Assembly: GCA_965279065.1 (NCBI GenBank)
Contig: OZ257134.1
Coordinates: 930,001 to 994,000, forward strand
DNA: 64,000 nt
From: JAKAXS01 sp965279065
GTDB taxonomy: Bacteria > Pseudomonadota > Alphaproteobacteria > Rhizobiales > Hyphomicrobiaceae
Reading direction: 5' to 3'
The position numbers were made by a program, and so were the translations under genes. A model generated the notes under the pieces. That model ran no database searches and was not told the DNA's origin. It saw only the letters and a program-made list of their open reading frames with translations. This document shows, in pieces, positions 42,004-50,513 of the stretch (positions are counted from its first letter, which is position 1; each line of letters starts with the position of its first letter).

Positions 42004-42129
42004 CCGCCGCGCAGCGCCAAACGCGGCCCTCGCCGGGGGAACGTTCACGAAAGTTTACGCGATCTTAAGATTAAGAGCGGCTTAATCAAGCTGCTCACGT
42101 TGTGTATCGCGTTCGTGACAGGATCTACG

Positions 42130-42819
42130 ATGGCCACCAGTGCCTGGCGCAAGCCGCCCACCCGGACTACAAGCCAAACCGCAGCCCATATGCCGCTCCG
42201 TGCTGCCGGCCCGGCCCCTCTCCCATCCAACCCGATCATCGTTCCGATCGAAAGCCTGCGCCCGACCCAGGTTGCCGTTGGCATGCGCGCCGTGGCCGCC
42301 AAGCGCAAACGATTGGCCACCCGCAAGCGTCGTAAGATGGGCCGGTACCTGGCGAGCCGCCCCATCCCGGCGGTCTACGGACCGAACCAGGAACTCTACA
42401 TCGTCGATCACCACCATCTGAGTCTGGCCCTGCTGCAGAGCCGCGTGGAAACGGCCTTCGTCAGGATCATCGACGACTATTCCGACCTGACGCCCAAGCA
42501 GTTCTGGGTCGCGATGGAAAAGCAGGGCCTCGTCTATCCCTTCGACGAGACCGGCAGCCGCGTTTCGTTGTCGCGCATGCCCCAGGCCATCGACAGCCTC
42601 AAGGCTGACGTCTATCGCGATCTGGCCTGGTCGGTGCGCGAAGCCGGCGGTTTCAGGAAGACCCGCGCCCCATATTCGGAGTTCCGCTGGGCCGAGTTCT
42701 TCCGCACGACGATCCCCAAGCGCCTCGTGACCGAGTGCTATGACGAGGCCATCATATTGGGTCGCAAGCTGGCCCGGTCGGCGGCCGCGGCCGGTTTGCC
42801 CGGCTATGTCGGGCGCTGA
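42130..42819 (+). CDS. ParB-like nuclease-domain protein (ParBc_2)
   Basis: 229 residues from ATG 42130 (AGGATCT upstream). IIVPIESLRPTQVAVGM ... YIVDHHHLSLALLQS is the ParBc_2 pattern, with the triple-His in the nuclease-like pocket. It is a stand-alone, chromosomal form without a helix-turn-helix, so not a partition protein. Function unknown. Confidence 0.75.
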   Translation: MATSAWRKPPTRTTSQTAAHMPLRAAGPAPLPSNPIIVPIESLRPTQVAVGMRAVAAKRKRLATRKRRKMGRYLASRPIPAVYGPNQELYIVDHHHLSLALLQSRVETAFVRIIDDYSDLTPKQFWVAMEKQGLVYPFDETGSRVSLSRMPQAIDSLKADVYRDLAWSVREAGGFRKTRAPYSEFRWAEFFRTTIPKRLVTECYDEAIILGRKLARSAAAAGLPGYVGR

Positions 42820-43842
42820 TCACGCGCGGACGGGGCGCAGCCGGTAGTGGCTGACGCCCCAGGGTGTGCCGCCGCGATAGCCGAACAGCCCCGCCGTCGC
42901 CAGGAAGAACAGCCGCCAGCGCCGCTGCCACAGCACCGCATCGGCGCCATAGACGCCTCCAAGCGCCTGAAGGATCGCCAGCTGATTGGCATCAAAGTTT
43001 TTCAGCCAGTCGCGTGCCGTCTTGGCATAGTGCTCCCCGCTCCAGCGCCATTGCTCCTCTACGGCAAAGCTCTCGGGAAATTGCCTGATCAGATCGTGGC
43101 TCGGCATGATGCCGCCGGTGAAAAAGTGTTGGGCGATGAAGTCTGCCGCGTTGCCGGAATCGAAACGATACGGCGCCACGTCATGTGAAAACACGTGCAG
43201 GAACAGCCGCCCCTCCGGCGTCAACCAGTTCCGCAGCCGCTCCAGGATCGCGCTCCAGTTGGAAAGATGCTCGAACATCTCCACGGACACGATGCGATCG
43301 AACACCTGATCGGGCTTGAACACATTGATGTCGGCCGTCACGACTTTGAGGTTTGAAAGTCCGCGATCCCGGGCTTCCGCTTCGATGTAGGCCCGCTGCG
43401 ATGCCGAGTTCGAAACCGCCGTGATGCGCGCCCCGGGGTAGTGTTCAGCCATCCACAGGGACAACGAGCCCCAGCCGCAGCCCAGTTCCAGTATTTGCTG
43501 TCCGTCGCGCAGGTCCGCATGCGCGGCGGTGAGTGCCAGGGCGCGCGCCTCGGCGTCCCCTAAGGGGTCACCATCTTCGTAGAAGCAGGAGGAATACTTC
43601 ATGTGCGGGCCCAGCACGTGCCGGAAGAAGCCCGCCGGCACTTCGTAGTGCTGGGCATTGGCGGCATCCGTGTGTTCGGCGATGGCGAAGCCCGGCATGG
43701 CGCGCGCGAAGTCCCGCGTCGCCGTGCCGTCCAGGGCGCGCAACCCACGGTCGGTGCGCCCCACGAGATACGCGATGGCGGCCCGGGTCACGACGTCGGG
43801 CAGGGGCACACGCTGGGCCAGCGCCACGGCAGCTGAGATCAT
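42820..43842 (-). CDS. CFA-type phospholipid methyltransferase
   Basis: 340 residues from ATG 43842, overlapping the DUF1295 stop (ATGA). SAM site ILELGCGWGSLSLWMAEHYPG, and YSSCFYEDGD and EHYAKTARDWLKNFD as in cyclopropane-fatty-acid synthase-like enzymes. It is shorter at the N-terminus than E. coli Cfa. In Rhodobacter sphaeroides the RpoE regulon contains CFA-like methyltransferases, some involved in furan fatty acid synthesis. Last gene of the rpoE-chrR operon. Confidence 0.85.
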   Translation of the reverse strand: MISAAVALAQRVPLPDVVTRAAIAYLVGRTDRGLRALDGTATRDFARAMPGFAIAEHTDAANAQHYEVPAGFFRHVLGPHMKYSSCFYEDGDPLGDAEARALALTAAHADLRDGQQILELGCGWGSLSLWMAEHYPGARITAVSNSASQRAYIEAEARDRGLSNLKVVTADINVFKPDQVFDRIVSVEMFEHLSNWSAILERLRNWLTPEGRLFLHVFSHDVAPYRFDSGNAADFIAQHFFTGGIMPSHDLIRQFPESFAVEEQWRWSGEHYAKTARDWLKNFDANQLAILQALGGVYGADAVLWQRRWRLFFLATAGLFGYRGGTPWGVSHYRLRPVRA

Positions 43843-44666
43843 GGTCGTGTCCCCGCGCTGGCGGAGCGTCCGGGTGGCCACGGAAAGAACGCGCTGGTGC
43901 GCTCCTGGTAGCGCCGGAATGCATCGCCACGCGTGCGCAGCATGTGCGCTTCCAGCGGCGGGATGCCGGAGATCTGCGTCAGCAGCCAATAGATCGCGGC
44001 AGGCCCGGCGATGGCGAGCCAGCCGGCGGGCGAAGGTCCAATGGCCAGCAGCGCGAACCCCACCCACATCAGCCACTCGCAGAAATAGTTGGGATGCCGC
44101 GACCACGCCCACAGCCCCTCGTCGCACACGGCCGTACGCTGCGGATGAGCGACCCTGAACCGCCGCAGCTGATGGTCCGCCAGGGCTTCGCCCGCGGCCG
44201 CCACGAGAAACAGGGCCACGGCCGCTACGTCGAGCACACGCCACAGTGGCTGCGCGGTGTGCGCCGCCAGGAACAGCGTCATCGACAGCGGGATCGAAAC
44301 CAGCGCCTGCTTCTGCAACAGCATGAACATCTGCCGCCGCGCATCCGCGCCCCAGCCGGCGATGAGCGCTGCATAGCGCGGATCGTCCTGGATGCCCGAC
44401 GATCGGTGCGCGATGTACCCGCCGAGCCGCAGCGCCCACATGGCGATGAGACCTGCGACCAGCCACTGGCGGCCGTTGCCCTCGGCGGCATCCGGCCACA
44501 ACGCGGCCGTCACGCCGATCACGCCGAGGCCGAAGGTCCAGATGGTGTCGACCCAGCCCGAATTTCCGGTGCGCTGCTGCACGACCCAGGCCAACGTCAT
44601 CACCAGTGACAGCCCTATCGACAGTGCGAGGACGGCGGCAATCAGCGTGGCGGGCGAGAGGCTCAC
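43839..44666 (-). CDS. DUF1295 membrane oxidoreductase-like protein
   Basis: 275 residues from a GTG at 44666 (GGAAAA upstream); a longer start at 44714 would overlap chrR. Six to seven TMs. LWAWSRHPNYFCEWLMWVGF and EAHMLRTRGDAFRRYQERTSAFFPWPP are the signature of DUF1295 / steroid 5-alpha-reductase C-terminal proteins, which act on lipid double bonds. It lies between chrR and a CFA gene, suggesting a role in membrane lipid modification. Confidence 0.82.
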   Translation of the reverse strand: MSLSPATLIAAVLALSIGLSLVMTLAWVVQQRTGNSGWVDTIWTFGLGVIGVTAALWPDAAEGNGRQWLVAGLIAMWALRLGGYIAHRSSGIQDDPRYAALIAGWGADARRQMFMLLQKQALVSIPLSMTLFLAAHTAQPLWRVLDVAAVALFLVAAAGEALADHQLRRFRVAHPQRTAVCDEGLWAWSRHPNYFCEWLMWVGFALLAIGPSPAGWLAIAGPAAIYWLLTQISGIPPLEAHMLRTRGDAFRRYQERTSAFFPWPPGRSASAGTRP

Positions 44667-44679
44667 AAATTTTCCAACC

Positions 44680-45321
44680 CTAGAGTCGCACGAAGGGCTG
44701 CAGCAGCCGGCCAAGCAGTCCCTTCAGCCGCAACTGGCCATCCATGGCCACGAGGCAGATGCAGGTCTCACCCTCGTCGACCATCGGCTGATGCTCGACG
44801 CTGGAATCCGCTTCTTCCAGATCCCCAGGCCCGAACCGGCCACCCACGTGCGAGAACGCGCCACGCATGACCAGCGTCAGCTCCGTGCCGCTGTGCGTAT
44901 GCTCTGGCAGGCTGGTGCCCGGCGCCGCCTTCAGCAGAAACAGACGCGCCTCGCCCTTGGCAGCCTGGGTCAACGAGCGAAAGTGCACGCCTGGTCCGAG
45001 CCACCGCCACGGTCCTTCGTCGAACGTCGTCAGCACGGTCCGCAGGTCGACTTCGGCCACGCGCTGTACCGCGGAGCGGCGCGACGCATCCGCGCCATGC
45101 AGCACCATGTCCAGCATCTTGTCGCCCGCCGCCATCGACAGCGGCGCCGGCTCGAGATCTTCCAGGATGACGCCGCCTGCCTCCTCGAAGCGGCGATAGT
45201 GCGCCTGGCACTTGGGGCAGCGGTGCACATGCGCAGCCACGACGAAGGCGCGCGCCTTGTCGAGCGTCCCGAACGCGAACGAGCCGAGCGTCGCGATGTC
45301 GGGATGATGGGTGATCATCAT
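44680..45321 (-). CDS. chrR: Zinc anti-sigma factor ChrR
   Basis: 213 residues. Anti-sigma zinc domain ligands H6, H31, C35 and C38 (HVHRCPKC) and cupin ligands H141, H143, E147 and H177 (PEHTHSGTE ... VEHQP) fall at the same residue numbers I recall for R. sphaeroides ChrR. ChrR binds RpoE and releases it on singlet oxygen exposure. It overlaps the rpoE stop by 4 bp. Very secure. Confidence 0.93.
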   Translation of the reverse strand: MMITHHPDIATLGSFAFGTLDKARAFVVAAHVHRCPKCQAHYRRFEEAGGVILEDLEPAPLSMAAGDKMLDMVLHGADASRRSAVQRVAEVDLRTVLTTFDEGPWRWLGPGVHFRSLTQAAKGEARLFLLKAAPGTSLPEHTHSGTELTLVMRGAFSHVGGRFGPGDLEEADSSVEHQPMVDEGETCICLVAMDGQLRLKGLLGRLLQPFVRL

Positions 45322-45875
45322 TTGAGATCCTCCAGGATCTCACGCAGCAGCATCATGCTCCGCCGCAGGCGCGACTTGACGGTGCCTAAAGGAATGTTGA
45401 GCGTCTTGGCGATCTCGGGATGCGGCCTGTCCTCGAAAAACGACAGTCGCACCAGATCGAGTTGATCCGAGCTGAGGCCGCTGAGTGCGGCCCGCAACCG
45501 GTCGGCGCGCTGTATCGTCTGAAGCACGTCGTCCGGCCGCTCGATATCCTCCTCGAGCGTTTCCAGCTGGGCCTGCGCGTTCGCCGCGAGCTTTTCCCGC
45601 CGCACGCCGTCGATCCGCAGGTTGCGCGCGATCGTGAAGATCCACGTGGAGGCGCTGGCGCGGCTGGCGTCGAAAGTGTGCGCTTTGCGCCAGACCGTTA
45701 GCAGCGTCTCCTGCGCCAGTTCCTCGGCATACGCATCGCTCGCGCCCGATCGCATCATGAACGCCTTGATGCGCGGACCGAAGAACGCGAACAGCAGCAT
45801 GAAGGCATGCCGGTCCTGCGTGGCGGCGACGCGTTCGATCAGTCGCGAATGGCTTGTCGTCACGTTGTCAGCCAT
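45318..45875 (-). CDS. rpoE: ECF sigma factor RpoE (singlet oxygen response)
   Basis: 185 residues from ATG 45875; an upstream in-frame start at 45956 adds an unlikely Arg-rich stretch. Region 2 (RHAFMLLFAFFGPRIKAFMMRSG ... EELAQETLLTVWRKAHTFD) and region 4 (LSFFEDRPHPEIAKTLNIPLGTVKSRLRR) are those of the ECF11 group paired with ChrR-type anti-sigmas. A matching promoter lies about 125 bp upstream (autoregulation). Confidence 0.9.
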   Translation of the reverse strand: MADNVTTSHSRLIERVAATQDRHAFMLLFAFFGPRIKAFMMRSGASDAYAEELAQETLLTVWRKAHTFDASRASASTWIFTIARNLRIDGVRREKLAANAQAQLETLEEDIERPDDVLQTIQRADRLRAALSGLSSDQLDLVRLSFFEDRPHPEIAKTLNIPLGTVKSRLRRSMMLLREILEDLK

Positions 45876-46001
45876 TGGAGCGTGTCGCCGACGCGCCCGA
45901 AGTGGTGCCGCGGAGTCCGAACACAGCATGAAACGTTCCGCCTCTAACCGTCGCACTCTCCCAACGAGGATCGCGCATCAATCTCGTCACTCCGTTTGCC
46001 A

Positions 46002-46031
46002 ATCATACGTCCCTTGATAGAGTTCGGATCA
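46002..46031 (-). promoter_or_regulatory. Candidate RpoE (ECF11) promoter for rpoE-chrR
   Basis: On the minus strand TGATCC (46031-46026), 18-base spacer, TATGAT (46007-46002). The R. sphaeroides RpoE consensus is TGATCC-N18-TAAGA-like. It is back to back with the plus-strand candidate at 46034. Confidence 0.6.
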
Positions 46032-46033
46032 CG

Positions 46034-46063
46034 CGATCCAATAGCAATGTTGGTCCGTATGCC
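46034..46063 (+). promoter_or_regulatory. Candidate RpoE (ECF11) promoter for the FAD oxidoreductase operon
   Basis: CGATCC (46034-46039), 18-base spacer, TATGCC (46058-46063). Together with the divergent site it forms the near-palindrome GGATCACGCGATCC (46026-46039). Confidence 0.5.
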
Positions 46064-46083
46064 AGTAGGTTGATAGGCGATGC

Positions 46084-47490
46084 GTGGGGGAAAACGTCTC
46101 GCGCGCCCGGGAGCATCGAGGTCGTCAGATTAAGGATTACCAGCAAAGCTTGCCGGGCCGCAGGTTGAAAATCGCGGTTGCGGGCTCCGGTATCTCTGGC
46201 TTGTCCGCGGCGTGGCTGCTCAGCCGCGGCCATGACGTGACGGTCTTCGAACGCAGCGCCCGTATCGGCGGTCACACCAATACCGCCATCGTGCACACGC
46301 CTGCAGGATCGATTCCGGTCGACACCGGCTTTATCGTCTACAACACGGGGGCCTATCCCAATCTCACCGCGCTTTTCGCCCACCTGGGCGTCGCCACGCG
46401 GGCCTCCGAGATGTCGTTTGCCGTCTCGCTGAACGGCGGCGAATTGGAGTACTCCGGCACCGACGTCAACGGCCTCTTTGCGCAGCGCCGCAACCTCGTC
46501 AGCCCGCGTTTCTGGAGCATGCTGCGCGACATCCGCCGCTTCTACCGGGAAGCACCGGCGCACGGACCGCGCCTCGCCGACGAGACGACACTCGGCGACT
46601 ATCTGGCGTCGGGTGGCTATGGCGAGGCGTTCCGCGACGATCACCTGCTCCCCATGGCGGCCGCCATCTGGTCGGCGCCGCCGGCCACGATGTTGGCCTA
46701 TCCGGCACGCGGCTTCATCGCCTTCTGCGCCAACCATGGCCTGCTCCAGATGACGCGCCGCCCGGTCTGGCGCACCGTCGAGGGGGGCAGCTACGCTTAC
46801 GTCGACAAACTGATCGAGCCATTCCGCAGCCGCATCAGGACATCATGCGGGGCGGCCGCGGTGCGGCGCGTTGCAGACGGTATCGAGCTGCGCGACACGG
46901 ACGGCGTGATGACGCGCTTCGACCACGTCGTGCTTGCCTGCCACGCCGACGAAGCGCTCGAGCTCCTGACCGACGCCGACCCGAGTGAACGCGACGTGCT
47001 CGGCGCCTTTGGCTACGCGCGCAACGAAGCCGTGCTGCATTCCGATGCAGGCGTCATGCCCAAGTGCCGTGCGGCCTGGTCCAGTTGGAACTACACCGGC
47101 GAAACCAGGCGGCTCTCCGTCACGTATTGGATGAACCGGTTGCAGGGCCTGCCGGCTCACACCCCGCTGTTCGTGACCCTCAACCCCGAACGAGATCCCG
47201 CTCCCGATACCGTGCATCTGACCGAGACGTATACCCACCCGATCTTTGATCCCGCCGCACTCGCCGCGCAGCGGCGCCTGTGGACCTTGCAGGGCGTGCG
47301 CAACACGTGGTTCTGCGGTGCCTACTTCGGGGCGGGCTTTCACGAGGACGGGCTGCAGGCAGGACTGGCCGTCGCCGAGGCGCTGTCCGGCGCGCGGCGC
47401 CCCTGGCAGCTGCCGCAACCTTCGAACCGAATTTTTCTGCCCGACCGCACGGATGGCGGCGACTTCCGACGGCGCGAGGCCGTCGCATGA
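46084..47490 (+). CDS. FAD-dependent amine-oxidase-like oxidoreductase
   Basis: Up to 468 residues. Rossmann FAD motif IAVAGSGISGLSAAWLLSRGHDVTVFE with the second-site motif IGGHTNT, as in the 'NAD/FAD-binding' proteins found next to DUF1365 and CFA genes in RpoE-ChrR regulons. The start is uncertain: GTG 46084 lies close behind the candidate promoter; a TTG near 46165 would give the usual short N-terminus. It overlaps DUF1365 by 4 bp (ATGA). Probably acts on membrane fatty acyl chains. Confidence 0.85.
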   Translation: MGENVSRAREHRGRQIKDYQQSLPGRRLKIAVAGSGISGLSAAWLLSRGHDVTVFERSARIGGHTNTAIVHTPAGSIPVDTGFIVYNTGAYPNLTALFAHLGVATRASEMSFAVSLNGGELEYSGTDVNGLFAQRRNLVSPRFWSMLRDIRRFYREAPAHGPRLADETTLGDYLASGGYGEAFRDDHLLPMAAAIWSAPPATMLAYPARGFIAFCANHGLLQMTRRPVWRTVEGGSYAYVDKLIEPFRSRIRTSCGAAAVRRVADGIELRDTDGVMTRFDHVVLACHADEALELLTDADPSERDVLGAFGYARNEAVLHSDAGVMPKCRAAWSSWNYTGETRRLSVTYWMNRLQGLPAHTPLFVTLNPERDPAPDTVHLTETYTHPIFDPAALAAQRRLWTLQGVRNTWFCGAYFGAGFHEDGLQAGLAVAEALSGARRPWQLPQPSNRIFLPDRTDGGDFRRREAVA

Positions 47491-48299
47491 TCGTCGCCGC
47501 GCCATCGGCCTCCGCCGTCTACATCGGTTCCGTCGCGCATCGCCGCATGAAACCGCGTGTCCACGCGTTCCGCTACAACGCCTACTGGCTGTTGGTGGAC
47601 ATTGATGAACTGCCGACTCTGCATCGGCGTCTCCGGCTGTTCTCTCACAATCGTTGGAACGTCTTCAGCTTTCGCGATGGCGATCATGCGAGCGGCGCGG
47701 CCACGCCGCTGCGTCCTCAGATCGAGCGACACCTGCAGCAGTCCGGCATCGATCTGCAAGGCGGCGCCATCCGCATCCTGTGCATGCCGCGCGTCCTCGG
47801 CTTCGTGTTCAATCCCTTGAGTGTGCACTTCTGCTTCGACCGCGACGGGACGCTGAAGGCACTGCTCTACGAGGTGCACAACACTTTCAACCAGCGCCAC
47901 AGCTATCTGATCGGCGTGCCGCCGCAGGCGCGGACGGAGGCGGCAGTGGAGCAAACGTGCGCCAAACGCTTTTATGTCTCTCCCTTCATGGAGATGGACA
48001 TGTCGTATCGCTTCCGGGTGACCCCGCCCGGCGCATCGGTCGGCGTCGTCATCTGCGGCGACGATGCCGGCGGACCGGTCATTGCCGCCACCCTGGCTGG
48101 CGAACGGCACGCCTTGACGGACAGGACTTTGCTGCGTGTCCTCTTGGCCATGCCGCTCGTCACGCTGAAGGTCGTGGCGGCCATCCACTGGGAAGCCTTG
48201 AGGCTCTGGCTGAAGGGCCTTCGGCTGGTGCCGCGTCCCGCTCCGCCGCCCGATCCGGTTTCGGCAACATCCGCAAAGGAGATGACCGTTGCACAGTGA
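47487..48299 (+). CDS. DUF1365 protein
   Basis: 270 residues from ATG 47487. YIGSVAHRRMKPRVHAFRYNAYWLLVDIDEL and PRVLGFVFNPLSVHFCFD are the DUF1365 signature. It always occurs with CFA and FAD oxidoreductase genes in this kind of cluster; biochemical role not established. Overlaps the next gene by 11 bp. Confidence 0.9.
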   Translation: MIVAAPSASAVYIGSVAHRRMKPRVHAFRYNAYWLLVDIDELPTLHRRLRLFSHNRWNVFSFRDGDHASGAATPLRPQIERHLQQSGIDLQGGAIRILCMPRVLGFVFNPLSVHFCFDRDGTLKALLYEVHNTFNQRHSYLIGVPPQARTEAAVEQTCAKRFYVSPFMEMDMSYRFRVTPPGASVGVVICGDDAGGPVIAATLAGERHALTDRTLLRVLLAMPLVTLKVVAAIHWEALRLWLKGLRLVPRPAPPPDPVSATSAKEMTVAQ

Positions 48300-49503
48300 G
48301 ATCGCCGAAACCCTGCGGCCCACGGCGGGACTGCTGCGACGCGGTGTATTGGGCTGGCTCGTCCGCCGCCTCGCCGGCAGCGACGCCGGCCGCATCGTCA
48401 TCAAGATGCCGTCCGGCACGTCCTGGGTCCATCAGGGCGACAGGCCCGGCCCCGACGCGCGCATCATCATCCGCCGCTGGAGCGCGCTGCGCCGTCTCGT
48501 CACTGGCGGCGACATCGGCTTTGCCGAGGCCTATCGCGCCGGCGACTGGTGGAGCCCGGACCTCGTCGCCTTCTTCACCTGGGTCACAAGCAACGAGGCA
48601 GCCCTTGCCATGGCCTGGCGCGGCTCGAGCGTGGCGCGCTTGCTGGACCGGTTTCGTCACGCCAGCCGGGCCAATACCCGCGTCGGCAGCCGTCGCAACA
48701 TCTCGGCGCACTACGATCTCGGCAACAACTTCTACGCTGCCTGGCTCGACGCCGAGCTCAACTATTCATCGGGCCTCTATCGTCGGCAGGACGAGACGCT
48801 GGAGGCGGCTCAACGCAACAAGCTCGACTGCGTGATCGCCCATCTCCGCACCGACCCGGGAGACAGGGTCTTGGAAATCGGCTGCGGCTGGGGCGCATTG
48901 GTGCAACGGCTTGCCGCGACGGCAGGTTGCCACGTGACCGGCATTACCTTGTCGGCCGAGCAGCTCCGCTTTGCGCAACACCGCCTCGCGCTGGCCGATC
49001 CCTCGCGAAATTCCAGTCTGCGCCTGGCGGACTACCGGGACATGACCGGCACCTTCGACCGCATCGTATCAATCGAGATGCTCGAAGCCGTCGGCGAGGA
49101 CTACTGGCCGGTCTATTTCGCCAAGCTGCGCAGCCTGTTGCGGCCAGGCGGCCGGGCCGTCGTGCAAGTCATTACCATCGCCGAGGGCCGCTTCGAGAGC
49201 TACCGCTCGCGGCCAGACTTCATCCAGCGCTACATATTTCCCGGCGGCATGCTTCCCACCAAGACCCTGATGGGCGAGCTTGCCTCGCGGGCAGGGTTTC
49301 GCCTGGTCGAAACCGAATATTTCGGCGACAGCTACGCGACGACCCTGTCGACCTGGCGCGCTAGGTTTCAGGCCGCGTGGCCTCAGCTGAAGGCCATGGG
49401 CTACGATGACGACTTCCGTCGGTTGTGGGAGTACTACCTGTCGTATTGCGAAACCGGCTTTCGGCTCGGCACCCTCGACGTCGGGCTCTACGTCCTAGAG
49501 TAG
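48289..49503 (+). CDS. Cyclopropane-fatty-acid-phospholipid synthase-like methyltransferase
   Basis: 404 residues from a TTG start (48289) supported by AAGGAG about 7 bases upstream. It has a non-catalytic N-terminal domain (IIRRWSALRRLVTGGDIGFAEAYRAGDWW) and the SAM fold VLEIGCGWGALVQRLA; NFYAAWLDAELNYSSGLY and YIFPGGMLPT are typical of the family. A second, longer CFA paralogue in the same stress cluster. Acts on membrane phospholipid acyl chains. Confidence 0.9.
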   Translation: MHSEIAETLRPTAGLLRRGVLGWLVRRLAGSDAGRIVIKMPSGTSWVHQGDRPGPDARIIIRRWSALRRLVTGGDIGFAEAYRAGDWWSPDLVAFFTWVTSNEAALAMAWRGSSVARLLDRFRHASRANTRVGSRRNISAHYDLGNNFYAAWLDAELNYSSGLYRRQDETLEAAQRNKLDCVIAHLRTDPGDRVLEIGCGWGALVQRLAATAGCHVTGITLSAEQLRFAQHRLALADPSRNSSLRLADYRDMTGTFDRIVSIEMLEAVGEDYWPVYFAKLRSLLRPGGRAVVQVITIAEGRFESYRSRPDFIQRYIFPGGMLPTKTLMGELASRAGFRLVETEYFGDSYATTLSTWRARFQAAWPQLKAMGYDDDFRRLWEYYLSYCETGFRLGTLDVGLYVLE

Positions 49504-49512
49504 AAACCGGCC

Positions 49513-50250
49513 CTAGCCTTCTGTCGCGTTCAGCCGTGCTGTGAAGAATGTGCGAAGCTCGTCAATTTCAGATCTCGGGTCGATATCTGGAAATAGGATT
49601 GAGCGCATGTAGACGCCATCGAGAAACGTCGCCATGAACGTCGTCGTTTGTTCGACATCGATATCTGAAATTCGCGCTTCCGCAACGCAACGATTGAGTG
49701 CGTCATGCAGCATGCCGCGCGTTTCGCTGTGAAAACTGGCAATGGCTTCGTCGACGTTTCGATGCCGTTCGGGCGTCGACGCATAACACAAGGAAATGCG
49801 CAGCAGCTGCGTCACCGTTTCGAATTCCGTTTCGTGACAGTCGAGCCAATCGTTCACGAAGCGCGTTGCCTCGAGTTTTTTGGCCCCAAGCGCGCGAAAT
49901 CGCTTGATCGCATGCTGCACCGCGAGCAGCACCGTGCGTCGAAACAGTTCTTCCTTGCTGCCGAAATAGTAATAGATCAGCGCGGTATTGAGCTCGGCTG
50001 CGGAAGCGATGTCTTTGGTGGAAACGGCGGCGTAACTCATCGACGCAAACAACGGCAACGCCGCATTCGCGATGACATCTTGCGCGTCTCTCGTGACCGT
50101 CCCTGCCTTTGGCCGGCCGACCCTATTTGCCTTGCGCTTCGCAGGCCCTTTCTTGACCGCGCGCGCAGCTTTCGGAGAGCTTCTGGCGTCAATACGTGGC
50201 TTTATAATTTTCACGAATCCCTGCCGTTCGTGAGGGCAATATAACGTCAA
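49513..50250 (-). CDS. TetR/AcrR-family transcriptional regulator
   Basis: 245 residues from ATG 50250, or 233 from GTG 50214 with GGGA upstream. A Lys/Arg-rich N-terminal tail (~40 residues) precedes the TetR helix-turn-helix (DVIANAALPLFASMSYAAVSTKDIASAAELNTALIYYYFGSKEELFRRTV) and a helical ligand domain. It may regulate itself or the divergent L,D-transpeptidase gene; ligand unknown. Confidence 0.85.
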   Translation of the reverse strand: MTLYCPHERQGFVKIIKPRIDARSSPKAARAVKKGPAKRKANRVGRPKAGTVTRDAQDVIANAALPLFASMSYAAVSTKDIASAAELNTALIYYYFGSKEELFRRTVLLAVQHAIKRFRALGAKKLEATRFVNDWLDCHETEFETVTQLLRISLCYASTPERHRNVDEAIASFHSETRGMLHDALNRCVAEARISDIDVEQTTTFMATFLDGVYMRSILFPDIDPRSEIDELRTFFTARLNATEG

Positions 50251-50513
50251 ATGACATAGCGAAGCGAAAGGATGATCCGCAAGCCGCTTGTGTCAAGAAA
50301 TCTAGCATAAGTAGCATAAACTGATTGTGAGTATAAGGCGGAACTCACGCGTGGCGCCAGCAGCAGCACACGAAAGCAACGACGCATGGCGGCTTTGAGG
50401 CACATGTGCAACACAATCCGTTTTCCCGCTGATCCGTGCGCGGGACCCCGTGCCTCGTCTCGCATTGGCCGAACTGCACCTCTAATTTGCGCCACCATCG
50501 GAGGACATCGGGC
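50251..50513. other. Divergent intergenic region
   Basis: 263 bases between the TetR gene and the L,D-transpeptidase gene. It should hold both promoters. I do not see a clear operator or RNA structure. Confidence 0.4.
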
